Shown: piece by piece, positions 63,763-64,000 of the stretch
Layout of the letters: the number at the start of each line of letters is the position of its first letter
Numbering within the stretch: position 1 is the first letter of the stretch
NCBI RefSeq assembly: GCF_002813245.1
Contig: NZ_PHUF01000006.1
Location: forward strand, 124,001-188,000
From: Novosphingobium kunmingense
GTDB lineage: Bacteria; Pseudomonadota; Alphaproteobacteria; Sphingomonadales; Sphingomonadaceae
Length of the DNA stretch: 64,000 nucleotides
Direction of reading: 5' to 3'
The notes under the pieces: model-generated
What the model was told of the DNA's origin: nothing
What the model saw: the letters and a program-made list of their open reading frames with translations, nothing else
Databases searched by the model: none
Program-made: the position numbers and the translations under genes

Positions 63763-64000
63763 ATGCCTGTCGTTCTCGCTGCCGCCGTCCTGTGCCTTTC
63801 ACCCTCGGTTCACGACGGCGACACGATCCGCTGCGGCCGCGAGCGGGTGCGGATTTCCAACATCGACGCGCCGGAGCTACCCGACAGCCCCAAATGTCAG
63901 GACCGACGCCGGTCCTATGCCTGGTGTGACTTTGCCGCAGGCGAAGCCTCGCGCGTGGCGCTCGTCCGGCTGCTGTCGCGCGGCCGAGTCATGATCGAAC
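63763..64000 (+). CDS. Thermonuclease (SNase) family protein, 3' end outside window
   Basis: ATG 63763 opens a frame running off the window end (79 codons seen). It begins with a hydrophobic secretion-like stretch MPVVLAAAVLCLSPS, then VHDGDTIRCGRERVRISNID APEL-type sequence: the SNase DGDT and RxxxIDAPE calcium-binding/catalytic pattern. Family role: sugar-nonspecific, calcium-dependent nuclease, often exported and frequent on conjugative plasmids. Confidence 0.85.
   Translation, partial: MPVVLAAAVLCLSPSVHDGDTIRCGRERVRISNIDAPELPDSPKCQDRRRSYAWCDFAAGEASRVALVRLLSRGRVMIE

Noticed and set aside
1..64000. CRISPR arrays, tRNA or rRNA genes
   Set aside because: No regularly spaced repeat-spacer unit beyond the short 22-base iterons, and no tRNA cloverleaf or rRNA sequence recognised.

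Overview
The window looks like part of a plasmid (or plasmid-derived element) from a Sphingomonadales alphaproteobacterium such as Novosphingobium, Sphingobium or Sphingopyxis. This rests on the high GC content, two very large TonB-dependent receptors, a GAAC-N7-GAAC LexA box of the alphaproteobacterial type, an RPA-type replication initiator with ParA/ParB, and a backbone of small families (DUF736, DUF3768, DUF1173, DUF5131/TcmP, ArdC, Strawberry-notch helicase) often seen on sphingomonad plasmids. Genus and replicon name cannot be fixed from sequence alone.

Region 1 (1-9.2 kb) is a catabolic operon on the + strand: two adjacent acyl-CoA dehydrogenases (the first cut by the window edge), an AMP-forming acyl-CoA ligase, a Baeyer-Villiger-type flavin monooxygenase, an alpha/beta hydrolase and a TonB-dependent receptor, ending in a clear hairpin terminator. 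Together they suggest uptake, ring or chain oxidation and beta-oxidation of a hydrophobic terpenoid, steroid or cyclic ketone. A Nudix hydrolase, a shortened thioesterase, a second TonB receptor and a divergent MarR regulator (11.5-17.6 kb) are probably further parts of this cluster, separated by insertion sequences.

Region 2 (9.3-24.6 kb) is dominated by insertion sequences: an IS110/IS1111-type element with 68-bp perfect inverted repeats, two decayed IS5-family transposases, a truncated IS3 element, a mosaic of three IS66 fragments, and an IS3 element interrupted by another IS110 element. One AT-rich foreign gene fragment is trapped between the IS66 and IS3 elements.

Region 3 (25-31 kb) is the replication and partition core: repA (RPA type), parA and parB on the - strand with three copies of an ATTGCACGCGTGCAAT palindrome as candidate parS sites, and an iteron origin with an inverted-repeat operator upstream of repA.

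Region 4 (30.5-64 kb) is the accessory backbone: Toprim primase-like protein, a fused DNA methylase/Strawberry-notch helicase, Fic protein, a PIN/HTH toxin-antitoxin pair, a second ParB-like protein, a GHKL ATPase, ArdC, many small conserved unknowns, a Hachiman-like helicase/nuclease pair next to a frameshifted PIN-like gene, an SOS-linked SRAP gene, TcmP/DUF5131 and a partial thermonuclease.

The most unusual signal is the octamer GGGNAGGG. All six copies found between 25.0 and 29.1 kb are on the - strand and all 22 copies found between 30.2 and 61.2 kb are on the + strand, so orientation switches exactly at the origin region. None was seen in the catabolic/IS region (1-24.6 kb) or in the 45.2-54.4 kb stretch that holds the putative defence genes. 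This looks like a KOPS-like polar DNA-orientation motif marking the plasmid backbone.
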